A stretch of 38,493 bases of DNA from Hyphomicrobiales bacterium (lineage in GTDB: Bacteria; Pseudomonadota; Alphaproteobacteria; Rhizobiales; Methyloligellaceae), in assembly GCA_021775525.1 (NCBI GenBank), contig JAJFHQ010000092.1, forward strand, positions 1-38,493, given 5' to 3'. Numbering within the stretch: the stretch's first letter is position 1; every line of letters begins with the position of its first letter. The position numbers were made by a program, and so were the translations under genes. The notes under the pieces are model-generated. The model did not search any database, had not been told where the DNA came from, and saw only the letters and a program-made list of their open reading frames with translations. Positions 1-8,346 of this stretch are shown one piece after another.

Positions 1-113
1 ACCGGCTCAATGATGTCGATGACCAAATTTCAGACAAAGTGCCAGCCAGCACCTACAGCGTGTCGTAAAACCACCCCATCCCGCATAGATAATTGCCTGA
101 CCTAGGGGGCGCG

Positions 114-1010
114 CTACCCGGCAGCGGCCACGCTCTCAGCCGGGCGCACCAGCGCCATGTAGTCGTTCAGCAAGGTCTCGGAAATCTGCCCCGGCGTGAA
201 TGAATGCGGGCCGATCTCGGACACAGGCGTCACTTCAGCCGCGGTGCCGGTGATGAAACACTCATCGAAACTGTCCATTTCATCAGGCAGAATCGTGCGT
301 TCAACCACCTGCATCTGCCGGTTCTTCGCCAGGTCCATAACCGTGCGCCGGGTGATCCCGTCGAGGAAACAGTCCGGCGTAGGCGTGTGCAGGATGCCCT
401 CCTTGATGAGGAAGATATTGGCGCCCGTCGCCTCGGCAACATGCTCACGCCAGTCGAACATCAGCGCATCGGCATAGCCGGCGGCTTCGGCGCGGTGTTT
501 TTCAAGGGTGCAGATCATGTACAAACCGGCAGCCTTCGCTTTGACAGGTGCGGTTCTTGGGTCGGGACGGCGAAATTCAGCCAGTGCCAGGCGTATGCCT
601 TTCAGGCGCTCGGCGGGCTCGAAATATGACCCCCAATCCCACGCAGCCACGGCGACATTGATCCGGTTATTCTGGGCTGAAACGCCCATTTGCTCGCTGC
701 CGCGCCAGGCAACCGGGCGGATATAAGCCTCGGTCAGACCGGATTGCGTGCAAACATCACGGCACGCCTGGTCAATCTCTTCGAGAGTGTAGGGGATCTG
801 GAAGCCCAGGGTTTCAGCAGAACCAAAAAGCCGCTCCGTATGCTCACTCAGCCTGAAAATCTCACCGCCATACATACGTTCGCCTTCAAACACGGAGCTG
901 GCATAGTGAAGGCCATGGGAGAGCACATGAAGCTTGGCATCAGGCCAATTGACCATTTCGCCGTTCATCCAGATCACGCCATCAAGTTGATCGAAGGGAA
1001 CCGTTGCCAT
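114..1010 (-). CDS. ilvE: Branched-chain amino acid aminotransferase
   Basis: A class IV (D-alanine/branched-chain) PLP aminotransferase of 298 residues, the usual length for bacterial IlvE. It transaminates between glutamate and the 2-oxo acids of Leu, Ile and Val in the cytoplasm. Visible landmarks are the HGLHYASSVFEG segment near residues 32-43, the PLP lysine K159 in VKAKAAG, and EATGAN at 193-198 followed by the FLDGITRRTV phosphate-binding region near 215. The ATG at 1010 has a GGAGAG-type Shine-Dalgarno about 8 bases upstream. It is transcribed divergently from the MarR/two-component operon. The family assignment is firm; exact substrate preference cannot be told from sequence alone. 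Confidence 0.95.
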   Translation of the reverse strand: MATVPFDQLDGVIWMNGEMVNWPDAKLHVLSHGLHYASSVFEGERMYGGEIFRLSEHTERLFGSAETLGFQIPYTLEEIDQACRDVCTQSGLTEAYIRPVAWRGSEQMGVSAQNNRINVAVAAWDWGSYFEPAERLKGIRLALAEFRRPDPRTAPVKAKAAGLYMICTLEKHRAEAAGYADALMFDWREHVAEATGANIFLIKEGILHTPTPDCFLDGITRRTVMDLAKNRQMQVVERTILPDEMDSFDECFITGTAAEVTPVSEIGPHSFTPGQISETLLNDYMALVRPAESVAAAG

Positions 1011-1160
1011 ATCACTTGCTCTCCAGGAGGTGCGAACCAGTGGACCGACAGCACGCTCTTACCGGGTATTCGAGAGGCACGAACATGTTTTTGCGGCAAA
1101 TCCGGTCCATAAGAAAAAGATCACCCGGGTTTCACTATCAGTAACAATCGGCTAAAAATA

Positions 1161-1173
1161 AGTCAACATGACT
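1161..1173. promoter_or_regulatory. Small palindrome upstream of marR (candidate operator)
   Basis: AGTCA-ACA-TGACT is a perfect 5-3-5 inverted repeat in the ilvE/marR intergenic region. It lies about 37 bases before the preferred marR start. MarR-family regulators often bind such palindromes next to their own gene, so autoregulation is a reasonable inference. It covers an upstream in-frame ATG (1168), which argues against that ATG being the start. Confidence 0.3.
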
Positions 1174-1209
1174 GACATAAATGACCAAATCAGGAGTAAG
1201 GACGGTAAA

Positions 1210-1770
1210 ATGACGTCCGATACGCCTTCCCCGAATGGGCGGCAGCCTGCGCATCAGGATCCGGAACCGGCGCTTCTGGACCTGGTGGAATTGCTGTTTT
1301 TCGCCTACCGGGACTTCACCCGTGAGCCGGACAAGATTCTGGTTGATTTCGGATTTGGACGGGCGCACCACCGGGTATTGCACTTCGTCAACCGGCACCC
1401 CGGAATGCGGGTTGCTGACCTGCTGGATATTCTGAAGATCACCAAGCAGAGCCTCGGAAGGGTGCTGAAGCAACTGGTTGATGAGGGCTTTATCCTTCAG
1501 GAAGCCGGCAAGACCGATCGCCGCGAGCGGCGGCTGTATCCGACGCAGCGCGGCCACGAACTGGCAGAACAGCTCGTGGCGCCTCAAATCAAACGTGTTG
1601 CCCGCGCGGTTGAGGCCAGTGGGAAAGAAGCCCAGACATGTATCGAGAAATTTCTGCGCCAGATGATCCGCGAAGCTGACCGCGAGCACGTGGGAAAATT
1701 GCTGGAAACGGGCAAAACTCATGGCGACGTCAGCACGAAACCTGCACAACCGCGTGGGCCAGTAAGATGA
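1210..1770 (+). CDS. MarR-family transcriptional regulator, PetP-like
   Basis: A winged-helix MarR-type regulator of about 186 residues. The central part carries the DNA-binding fold: helix-turn-helix around DLLDILKITKQSLGRVLKQL, then the wing with the family signature DRRERRLYPT. An in-frame ATG exists at 1168, but the ATG at 1210 has AAGGA seven bases upstream and is preferred. Its stop overlaps the next start (ATGA), so it is translationally coupled to the response regulator. The MarR + OmpR-type regulator order matches petP-petR of Rhodobacter, where the pair is needed for bc1 expression. Orthology here is an inference from order and family, not proven. Confidence 0.85.
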   Translation: MTSDTPSPNGRQPAHQDPEPALLDLVELLFFAYRDFTREPDKILVDFGFGRAHHRVLHFVNRHPGMRVADLLDILKITKQSLGRVLKQLVDEGFILQEAGKTDRRERRLYPTQRGHELAEQLVAPQIKRVARAVEASGKEAQTCIEKFLRQMIREADREHVGKLLETGKTHGDVSTKPAQPRGPVR

Positions 1771-2462
1771 TAAACACGGCGCTCGCGGATAACGCACCGC
1801 ACATTCTGGTGGTCGATGACGACCAGCGCATCCGCGATCTCCTGGCGCGCTTTCTAAAAGAAAACGACTTTCGCGTCACGACTGCTGACAATGCCGCTGC
1901 AGCGCGTGCAAATATGCGCGGCCTGTCCTTCGACCTGCTGGTCCTCGATGTGATGATGCCCGGGGAGTCCGGGTTTGAGCTGGCAGAGTCACTGCGTGCA
2001 GATCAGGATATTCCAATCCTGATGCTCACCGCCCGTGCGGAACCCGACTACCGCATCAAGGGGCTGGAACTTGGTGTCGACGATTATCTTGCCAAGCCCT
2101 TTGAGCCGCGCGAGTTGTTGCTCAGGCTGCGCAATATCCTGAGCCGAAGAAAACGCACACTTGGCGTGCAAGATACCATCCGCATGGGTGATTTCACATT
2201 TCATATCGGACGCGGCGAGTTGAAACGGCAGGGCGATAGCGTCCGGCTGACCGAACGCGAGCGCGATTTGTTGCGCCAGTTCGCGGAGCGGCCCGGGTCT
2301 CCCATTTCAAGGATGGACCTGGCCAAGGAAGGAACAGACGGCTCTGAACGCGCCGTTGATGTTCAGATCAATCGCTTGCGGCGGAAAATCGAGGCAGACC
2401 CGGCCAACCCGGTCTACCTTCAGACGGTCCGGGGCAAAGGCTACATCCTGCACGCGGAATGA
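1767..2462 (+). CDS. OmpR/PhoB-type response regulator, PetR-like
   Basis: A two-domain response regulator of 231 residues. The receiver domain (about 12-127) has the acidic pocket D17-D19, phosphoacceptor D61 in LVLDVMMP, T88 and K110 in DDYLAKPFEP. A winged-helix effector (about 135-230) ends in the typical RVxxQINRLRRKIE...VRGKGY pattern. It overlaps marR and the kinase by 4 bases each (ATGA), so the three proteins are coupled. It should be phosphorylated by the adjacent kinase and act as a DNA-binding regulator. The upstream MarR neighbour suggests the PetR lineage; targets are not visible from the sequence. Confidence 0.93.
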   Translation: MINTALADNAPHILVVDDDQRIRDLLARFLKENDFRVTTADNAAAARANMRGLSFDLLVLDVMMPGESGFELAESLRADQDIPILMLTARAEPDYRIKGLELGVDDYLAKPFEPRELLLRLRNILSRRKRTLGVQDTIRMGDFTFHIGRGELKRQGDSVRLTERERDLLRQFAERPGSPISRMDLAKEGTDGSERAVDVQINRLRRKIEADPANPVYLQTVRGKGYILHAE

Positions 2463-3847
2463 TGGTCGCACTTCCAAATCGTACCGAGAGAAACTCCAAA
2501 GGCCCGTCCCTGATCCGGCGGGCGCTTGGTATGCTGTCCAATATCCTACCCAAGGGGCTTTATGCCCGCGCGCTGATCATCATCATAGCGCCCGTGGTGC
2601 TGTTGCAGTCGGTCGTGGCGTTCGTCTTCATGGAGCGCCATTGGCAGACCGTGACGCGGCGTTTGTCTGACGCCACCACGCGCGACATTTCAGTCCTGTT
2701 GAGCGTTTATGAGTCCTATCCCCATGATGACAAATATGAAAAGCTGATCAAGATGGCGCGGGACGATTTGAATCTTTCGATACAGATTCTTCCCGCACAG
2801 GACTTACCTCCCGCCCGGCCCAAGCCTTTCTTTGATTTGCTCGACCGCACCTTAAGCGACAAAATCCGCAAGCAAATTGCAAAACCGTTCTGGATAGATA
2901 CGGTCGGGCGCTCTCACCTGGTGGAAGTACGCATCAAGCTGGAAAAAGCTGTGTTCCGGGTGCTCGCGCGCCGCAGCCAGACCTACGCCTCAAACACCCA
3001 TATTTTTCTGCTGTGGATGGTCGGAACCTCGGCTGTGCTGCTCACTGTCGCAATCCTGTTCCTGCGCAACCAGATCAAGCCGATTCTGCGCCTGGCCCAG
3101 GCTGCGGAACGGTTCGGCAAGGGGCAGTCCGCGCCGGAAGATTTCCGCCCCCGTGGTGCGCGCGAAGTTCGCCAAGCGGCAATTTCCTTCATGGAAATGC
3201 GCAATCGCATCGAGCGGCAAATGGAACAGCGCACCACAATGCTGGCTGGTGTGAGTCATGACCTGCGTACCATCCTCACCCGCTTCAAACTGCAACTGGC
3301 GCTGTTCGATAAATCTGAAGAAGCCAAGGAGATGCTCACCGACGTCGACGAAATGCAGGCGATGCTGGAAGACTATATGGCCTTTGCCCAAGGCGACTCG
3401 AGCGAGGAAAGCTCCCAGGTCAATATTCGCCGCCTGCTGCAGGAAATCCGCAAGCAGACGGCCCGTGAGAGCTGCGAAATCATGCTGAAACTGCCCGGCG
3501 ACGCCATCGTGGTGCCGCTGCGACGACACGCCTTTAAACGGGCCGTGACCAATGTGGTTGCAAACGCCGTGCGCTTCTCCGGTAATATCACCGTTGAGGT
3601 CGCCAAGAGAAAAAACTGGCTGACAATTCGCGTGGATGATGATGGCCCCGGTATCCCCGAAGAGGAGCGCGAAGAGGTATTCCGCCCCTTTTACCGGCTG
3701 GATGATGCCCGTGGGCAAGATACCGGCATTAATACTGGTCTTGGTCTGTCGATTGCTCGTGACATCGTGCGCTCACATGGCGGCGACATCACGCTGAATG
3801 AAAGCCGGCTGGGTGGCCTACAGGCCATCATACGAGTCCCCGTTTAG
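2459..3847 (+). CDS. Membrane sensor histidine kinase, EnvZ-like
   Basis: A sensor kinase of 462 residues. It has a cytoplasmic N-terminus, a transmembrane segment at about 37-58, a periplasmic loop of about 120 residues, a second membrane segment at about 182-203, then HAMP (about 204-255). The DHp domain has the H-box with H267 in GVSHDLRT. The HATPase domain has the N-box around N365-N369, DDDGPGIP at 393-400 and GLGLSIA at 427-433. All catalytic motifs are intact. It begins ATGATG, overlapping the regulator stop. The periplasmic loop has no domain I recognise, so the signal is unknown. It is probably the cognate kinase of the preceding regulator. Confidence 0.93.
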   Translation: MMVALPNRTERNSKGPSLIRRALGMLSNILPKGLYARALIIIIAPVVLLQSVVAFVFMERHWQTVTRRLSDATTRDISVLLSVYESYPHDDKYEKLIKMARDDLNLSIQILPAQDLPPARPKPFFDLLDRTLSDKIRKQIAKPFWIDTVGRSHLVEVRIKLEKAVFRVLARRSQTYASNTHIFLLWMVGTSAVLLTVAILFLRNQIKPILRLAQAAERFGKGQSAPEDFRPRGAREVRQAAISFMEMRNRIERQMEQRTTMLAGVSHDLRTILTRFKLQLALFDKSEEAKEMLTDVDEMQAMLEDYMAFAQGDSSEESSQVNIRRLLQEIRKQTARESCEIMLKLPGDAIVVPLRRHAFKRAVTNVVANAVRFSGNITVEVAKRKNWLTIRVDDDGPGIPEEEREEVFRPFYRLDDARGQDTGINTGLGLSIARDIVRSHGGDITLNESRLGGLQAIIRVPV

Positions 3848-3895
3848 AAAAATGTCCGTGAAAGGCCGGGTTAGGTACGTCTGAAAAAGATAGCA

Positions 3896-3925
3896 CTAGC
3901 ATATAATAAGCTAGGTTATTATAAT
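3896..3925 (+). promoter_or_regulatory. Nested inverted repeats and TATAAT boxes before marR-emrAB
   Basis: Two overlapping perfect inverted repeats occur here: CTAGC (3896-3900) with GCTAG (3910-3914), and TATAATAA (3902-3909) with TTATTATA (3916-3923). TATAAT occurs at 3902-3907 and 3920-3925. The second ends five bases before the marR ATG, so a transcript from it would start at or next to the start codon. Overlap of operator-like repeats with the -10 boxes fits autorepression by the MarR protein encoded immediately downstream. No good -35 hexamer is evident. Confidence 0.6.
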
Positions 3926-3930
3926 CTGGC

Positions 3931-4434
3931 ATGCCTGATGATCCATATCTCACGCGTTCCCTCGGATTTCTCATGGGCGACGTCTCGCGGTTGTTGCGCA
4001 AGCGTTTCGATATGCGTGCCCGCGAGCTTGGGCTGACACGCGCGCAATGGCGGGTGCTGGCGCGATTGCGCCGCCGCGAAGGCATCAACCAGAGAGACCT
4101 GGCCGAAATTCTCGAAATTGAAAATATCACCCTCACCCGGCACATCGACCGGCTTGAAGAAAAGGGCCTGGTAGAGCGCCGGCGCGACCCCGCCGACCGC
4201 CGCGCCTGGAACCTGTATCTGAATGCCAAGGTCCAGCCGATACTTGACCGTATGCGTGAATTCTCAGAGATGACACGCGCCGAGGCGCTCGGAGATATTT
4301 CCGATGCAGACAGTGAACGGCTGATCGACCAGTTGCTTCTGATCAAGAGCAACATGCTCGAACTGGAACAGTCAGAAGCTAAAGACTCAGCTCAGGGCGT
4401 TGAACTGGAGGCAGGGGGTACACATGGCCTCTAA
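3931..4434 (+). CDS. MarR-family regulator of the emrAB operon
   Basis: A MarR/EmrR/SlyA-type regulator of 167 residues. The winged helix spans about 35-105: LGLTRAQWRVL, the recognition helix region INQRDLAEILEIENITLTRH, then the wing RRDPADRRAWNLYL. It lacks a Shine-Dalgarno sequence; the bases before the ATG are the AT-rich inverted repeats, so a leaderless mRNA is likely. Its last 11 bases overlap the emrA start, tying it to the pump. By analogy with EmrR/MprA it should repress the operon and release on binding a small lipophilic ligand. The ligand is unknown. Confidence 0.9.
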   Translation: MPDDPYLTRSLGFLMGDVSRLLRKRFDMRARELGLTRAQWRVLARLRRREGINQRDLAEILEIENITLTRHIDRLEEKGLVERRRDPADRRAWNLYLNAKVQPILDRMREFSEMTRAEALGDISDADSERLIDQLLLIKSNMLELEQSEAKDSAQGVELEAGGTHGL

Positions 4435-5563
4435 GCCCAAAACCACACGGACCAGGACAACTAAAACATCTGAAAAACCGGAACAGACCCCGACCCCCCG
4501 GAATATACGCAGGGTTCTCGGCCTCACCCTGCTGTCTGTCATCGGGCCGCTTGCTGCCGCATTTGCCGGATTTTACATTTATTTCGTCGGCGGGCGGTTC
4601 GTCACCACCGACAACGCTTACATCAAGTCCGCAAAAATCGCCATCAGCTCCGATATCTCCGGCCGCGTCGTCGATGTAATGGTGCGCGAGAACCAGTTGC
4701 TGAAACAGGGCGACTTGCTGTTCCGCATCGACCCCGAGCCATTCAGCATCGCACTTGAGCGCACCGAAGCGCGATTGATCTCCGCTCGCCAGGAAATCGA
4801 AGCCCTGCGGGCGCGTCACAAACAAAAGCTTGCCGAGTTGAAACTCGCCCAGGGCGATGTGGAGTTTTATCAACGCCAGTATGAACGTCAGCAGAAACTC
4901 AATACACGGGGGTTTGCGTCAGGCACGAACCTGGACAGCGCCAACAGAAACCTTCGCAACGCAGGAGACCGGGTTTCGGCGATCATGCAGGACATAGCCC
5001 AGGCCCGGGCCAATCTCGGTGGCGATCCGGATATGCCGGCAGGGTCCCAACCAGCGGTTCGTGAGGCAAAGGCTACACGTGACCAGGCCGAACTCGATCT
5101 AAGACGCACCAGAGTGCGGGCCCCCGTTGCAGGTATTGTCACCAATTTTGAGCTGCAGCCCGGAGAATATATCCGCTCGGGCAATGTGGTATTCTCACTC
5201 GTTGAATCTGGCAGTGTCTGGGTTCACGCCAATTTCAAAGAGACCGACCTCACCCATGTCCGTGTCGGACAGCCGGCAACCATCCGGGTTGATACCTATC
5301 CGGACGGATTGCGCGGCGCGATAGTCTCCAGTATCAGCCCCGCGACAGGTGCTGAATTCTCACTGTTGCCACCACAAAATGCCACCGGGAACTGGGTGAA
5401 GGTGGTGCAACGCCTCCCGGTGCGGCTTAAGCTGGACAACCCTGAAAGTGATCCGCCGCTACGCGCGGGAATGAGCGTGGTCGTCGAGATCGACACCGGG
5501 CATCAACGCCATCTGCCGAACCTTGCCAAGACAGCATTGAATTGGGCAAGGGACCTGATCTGA
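4424..5563 (+). CDS. emrA: HlyD-family membrane fusion protein, EmrA-like
   Basis: The periplasmic adaptor of a drug efflux pump, about 379 residues. It has a short basic, Thr-rich cytoplasmic N-terminus, one membrane anchor (about 26-48), a lipoyl/biotinyl half (VTTDNAYIKSAKIAISSDIS), an alpha-helical hairpin (about 120-195), the second lipoyl half with RAPVAGIVTNFELQPGEYI, and a beta-barrel domain with VHANFKETDLTHVRVGQPA. A TTG 24 bases upstream would add eight residues, but the ATG at 4424 sits behind GGAGGCAGGGGG and fits better. It overlaps the marR stop and lies 2 bases before emrB. It links the inner-membrane EmrB to an outer-membrane channel not encoded here. Confidence 0.92.
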   Translation: MASKPKTTRTRTTKTSEKPEQTPTPRNIRRVLGLTLLSVIGPLAAAFAGFYIYFVGGRFVTTDNAYIKSAKIAISSDISGRVVDVMVRENQLLKQGDLLFRIDPEPFSIALERTEARLISARQEIEALRARHKQKLAELKLAQGDVEFYQRQYERQQKLNTRGFASGTNLDSANRNLRNAGDRVSAIMQDIAQARANLGGDPDMPAGSQPAVREAKATRDQAELDLRRTRVRAPVAGIVTNFELQPGEYIRSGNVVFSLVESGSVWVHANFKETDLTHVRVGQPATIRVDTYPDGLRGAIVSSISPATGAEFSLLPPQNATGNWVKVVQRLPVRLKLDNPESDPPLRAGMSVVVEIDTGHQRHLPNLAKTALNWARDLI

Positions 5564-5565
5564 CG

Positions 5566-7098
5566 ATGGTGGCCCAAGCCGCGGAAACAGAATTCCGGCC
5601 TTCCGGCCTCAGGCTGAAACTGATTACCATTGCCCTGATCCTGGCGCCGCTGCTGCAGGTGTTTGACACCTCACTCATCAGCATCGCCCTGCGGCATATG
5701 CAGGGGTCGCTGTCTGCCACCCAAGACCAGATCGCCTGGGTTTTAACCTCCTATCTCATCGCCCTCGCCGTCATGACGCCGCTCTGGGGAGCGATCAGCA
5801 GCATTTTCGGACGAAAGCCCCTGTTACTGCTTTCAATTGTCGGTTTTATCGTGTTTTCGCTGCTGTCTGGAACGTCCGAAACACTGACTGAAATTATCAT
5901 ATACCGCTTTGTCCAGGGCATGTTCGGTGCGGCGTTGATCCCTCTGTCCCAATCCTCCCTGCTCTCAATATATCCGCGCGAGGATTTCGGAATCGCCATG
6001 GGCTGGTGGGGGGTCGGTATCATGTTCGGTCCCGTATTCGGGCCAACACTGGGCGGCTATATTACCGAGTATTTCAACTGGCGCTGGGTGTTTTATCTCA
6101 ACCTGCCCATAGGGTTGATGGCGTTCGTGATGATCGCGCTTCTCGTCCCCCGGCCCGGAAACAACAAGAAGCGCGAATTCAACTATTTCGGTTTCGTGAT
6201 GCTGGCGATAACGGTAGCGTCGTTGCAGTTCATCCTCGACCGTGGAGAACGTCTCGACTGGTATTCATCGCCCACAATTATTATTCTCACGCTGGTTGCC
6301 TCGGGCGCTTTGTGGGTATTCCTGGTCAATTCCCTGACATCAAAAGTCCCGCTGGTCGATCCGCTCATCTTTCGAGACACCAATTACGTGTTCGGCATCA
6401 TCCTGCGAATATTGTTTGGCGTTATGCTGTTTGGCAGTCTCGTTCTGATTCCTCCCTTCCTGCAAAACCAGGGGGGTTACCCGATGATTGACAGCGGCAT
6501 AATCATGGCGGCGCGCGGCTTCGGGGCGATGTTCGCAGCGCTGTTCGTGGGGCACCTCATGAAGAGAATTGATCCACGCATAGTGATCACTTTCGGCATG
6601 ATCCTTTGCGCACTCACCATGTGGCAGTTCTCAAACTTCACCCAGGACATCGATCTGTCCATCGTGCTGATCAACAATTTTTTCCAAGGGATCGCTCTCA
6701 GCTGTTTCGTTATTCCGGTGAATACGATCGCCTTTTCAACCATGGCGCCTGAGCAGCGTGATGCAGGCACCGCGTTCTATTCACTATTGAACAATATGGG
6801 GCGTTCACTTGGAATAGCACTGTTTGCAAGCTACCTGGCGCGCAATACCCAGGCCGCCCACTCTGTCCTGAGTGAACAGATCACGCCGTTTGGAGATGGC
6901 TGGCGGCATGGCCTTGTGCCCGAAGCATGGGACATGACCACCACTTCGGGTCTTCGCGCCATTAACCGCATGGTGACCCAGCAGGCTGAACTCATTGCTT
7001 ATATCGACGACTTTCGCCTGCTCGCAATCATCATCGTGGTGTGTCTGCCCGCGGTGCTGCTGATGCGCAATCCCTTGCGCGAAAAAAGGGCGGGGTAA
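5566..7098 (+). CDS. emrB: DHA2-family MFS drug exporter, EmrB-like
   Basis: A 14-helix major facilitator (DHA2/EmrB-QacA) of about 510 residues that exports hydrophobic compounds in exchange for protons. The first helix has the family-typical VFDTSLISIAL. Motif A lies in TPLWGAISSIFGRKPLLL; motif C is GIMFGPVFGPTLGGY after helix 5. An in-frame TTG at 5542 is possible, but the ATG at 5566, two bases after the emrA stop, is the natural coupled start. The last codons and stop lie inside a GC-rich hairpin that also terminates the opposing gene. Substrates cannot be predicted. Confidence 0.93.
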   Translation: MVAQAAETEFRPSGLRLKLITIALILAPLLQVFDTSLISIALRHMQGSLSATQDQIAWVLTSYLIALAVMTPLWGAISSIFGRKPLLLLSIVGFIVFSLLSGTSETLTEIIIYRFVQGMFGAALIPLSQSSLLSIYPREDFGIAMGWWGVGIMFGPVFGPTLGGYITEYFNWRWVFYLNLPIGLMAFVMIALLVPRPGNNKKREFNYFGFVMLAITVASLQFILDRGERLDWYSSPTIIILTLVASGALWVFLVNSLTSKVPLVDPLIFRDTNYVFGIILRILFGVMLFGSLVLIPPFLQNQGGYPMIDSGIIMAARGFGAMFAALFVGHLMKRIDPRIVITFGMILCALTMWQFSNFTQDIDLSIVLINNFFQGIALSCFVIPVNTIAFSTMAPEQRDAGTAFYSLLNNMGRSLGIALFASYLARNTQAAHSVLSEQITPFGDGWRHGLVPEAWDMTTTSGLRAINRMVTQQAELIAYIDDFRLLAIIIVVCLPAVLLMRNPLREKRAG

Positions 7099-7111
7099 TC
7101 GATCCCCGCCC
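7082..7111 (-). terminator. Rho-independent terminator for the YegP-repeat gene, within the end of emrB
   Basis: GGGCGGGG (7088-7095) pairs perfectly with CCCCGCCC (7104-7111) across an 8-base loop. On the minus strand the hairpin is followed by six T (A tract 7082-7087), a classic intrinsic terminator for the gene starting at 7466. The emrB stop codon lies in the loop. On the plus strand the hairpin lacks a T tract, so it is at best a weak terminator for emrB. Confidence 0.85.
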
Positions 7112-7133
7112 TTGATTCGAAACCGCTCAAAAA

Positions 7134-7466
7134 CTAACCGTAATAGCCGTTGCGCTTTGCGTTCGCCTCGCAATCGCTCTTGCCGGTATATCCTTCGCTT
7201 GACGCACCGACCTTCTCGCCATTGCTGGCCGTGCGCCGCCAGCGGTGCTCGCTCTTGTTGTCCTCGTAGAACTCCCACTTGTCCTTGCCGCCCAGGCCTT
7301 TGGGATTGCCATCCATACCGTGGCGTTCCGCGTTGGCGGTACAATCTGATTTGTTCTTATACCCCTCGCACGCGGCACCAACGATGTTTCCGTTGCTTGC
7401 CGTACGGCGCCAGCGATGCTCACCAGCCTTGTCCTGGTAAACTTCCCACTTATCACTTGAAGACAT
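7134..7466 (-). CDS. Tandem DUF1508 (YegP-like) repeat protein
   Basis: A small soluble protein of 110 residues built from two copies of the YegP/DUF1508 unit. Copy 1 (about 5-50) and copy 2 (about 62-108) share the core W-E-x-Y-x-D...EHRWRRTASNG...EGY...KSDC-x-AN. The YegP unit forms a small alpha/beta fold of unknown biochemical role. The stretch GMDGNPKGLGG links the copies. Each copy keeps a Cys in KSDC, and copy 1 has an extra Cys in ACEGY. It is monocistronic, with its own terminator downstream. No function can be assigned. Confidence 0.85.
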   Translation of the reverse strand: MSSSDKWEVYQDKAGEHRWRRTASNGNIVGAACEGYKNKSDCTANAERHGMDGNPKGLGGKDKWEFYEDNKSEHRWRRTASNGEKVGASSEGYTGKSDCEANAKRNGYYG

Positions 7467-7563
7467 AATGATCCCTCCCCTGTTTGAAATGATCGGCGTG
7501 AGATTTCCATGGCCGGTTGCCGGTCGTCAATTGGTCTTTAAGAAGAAAAATAAATCGATATTT

Positions 7564-8316
7564 CTAACCCCGCCCGACAAATGGCATTTTCGTTGCCATG
7601 ATGGTCATGAACTGCACATTGGTTTCCAGCGGCAGGCTGTCCATGTAGAGAACGGCACTCGCCACCTGGTCGGCCGTCATGACTGGCTCGATCTTTTCCG
7701 AGCCATCGGCCTGGGGCACACCCTTGGTCATTCTGACAGTCCGGTCTGTGAGCGCGTTACCAATGTCGATCTGGCCACAGGCTATATCGTCCTTGCGCCC
7801 GTCCAGCGAGATTGTCTTGGTCAGCCCGGTGATGGCGTGCTTGGTGGTCGTGTAGGGTGCGGAAAAGGGCCGAGGGGCGTGCGCCGAGATGGACCCGTTG
7901 TTGATGATGCGCCCGCCCTTGGGATCCTGCGCCTTCATGATCCTGATGGCTTCTTGGGCACAGTAGAATGTTCCGTTCACATTCACGTTGACCACGTCCT
8001 GCCACTGCTTCGGCGTCAGCTCTTCCATGGGCACGCCGGGTGCACTTGTCCCGGCATTGTTGAACAGCAGGTCTAGACGGCCAAATGTCTCCCTCGTTTT
8101 TGTGAAGGCTGCCACCACAGAGTCCGGGTCGGCGATATCCGTTGCAAGTGCGAGCATCTTGCCACCCTCGCCCGCCATGCCCGCCGTCTCTTCCAGAGCC
8201 TCAAGGCGGCGTCCGGTAAGCGCAACCGAATAACCGTTATTTTGCAGCAACAGCGCAGTTGCACGTCCAATGCCGCTGCCGGAACCCGTTACCAGCGCGA
8301 TCTTTCCCTTGCTCAT
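7564..8316 (-). CDS. SDR-family NAD(P)-dependent oxidoreductase
   Basis: A classical short-chain dehydrogenase of 250 residues. The Rossmann motif is TGSGSGIG (10-17), NNAG lies at 86-89, the catalytic Ser is near 142-144, and the YxxxK pair is Y155/K159. All active-site residues are present. R36-R37 after the second beta strand suggests NADP preference, an inference. It is last in a minus-strand group: csaA-like, denD-like, then this gene after a 30-base gap. That suggests a sugar acid or related hydroxy substrate, but SDR specificity cannot be read from the sequence. Confidence 0.9.
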   Translation of the reverse strand: MSKGKIALVTGSGSGIGRATALLLQNNGYSVALTGRRLEALEETAGMAGEGGKMLALATDIADPDSVVAAFTKTRETFGRLDLLFNNAGTSAPGVPMEELTPKQWQDVVNVNVNGTFYCAQEAIRIMKAQDPKGGRIINNGSISAHAPRPFSAPYTTTKHAITGLTKTISLDGRKDDIACGQIDIGNALTDRTVRMTKGVPQADGSEKIEPVMTADQVASAVLYMDSLPLETNVQFMTIMATKMPFVGRG

Positions 8317-8346
8317 GGTCTCTACCTATCCCTTTGTTTTCTTGTT

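Noticed and set aside
1..113. Search for a gene or terminator at the left edge
   Set aside because: Nothing convincing is visible; the stretch is only the downstream flank of ilvE.
1138..1797. 219-codon minus-strand frame across the first marR gene
   Set aside because: It is antisense to a clear MarR protein and lacks recognisable features or a ribosome-binding site.
2990..3718. 242-codon minus-strand frame inside the histidine kinase
   Set aside because: The plus-strand frame carries all kinase motifs; the antisense frame is a by-product of codon bias.
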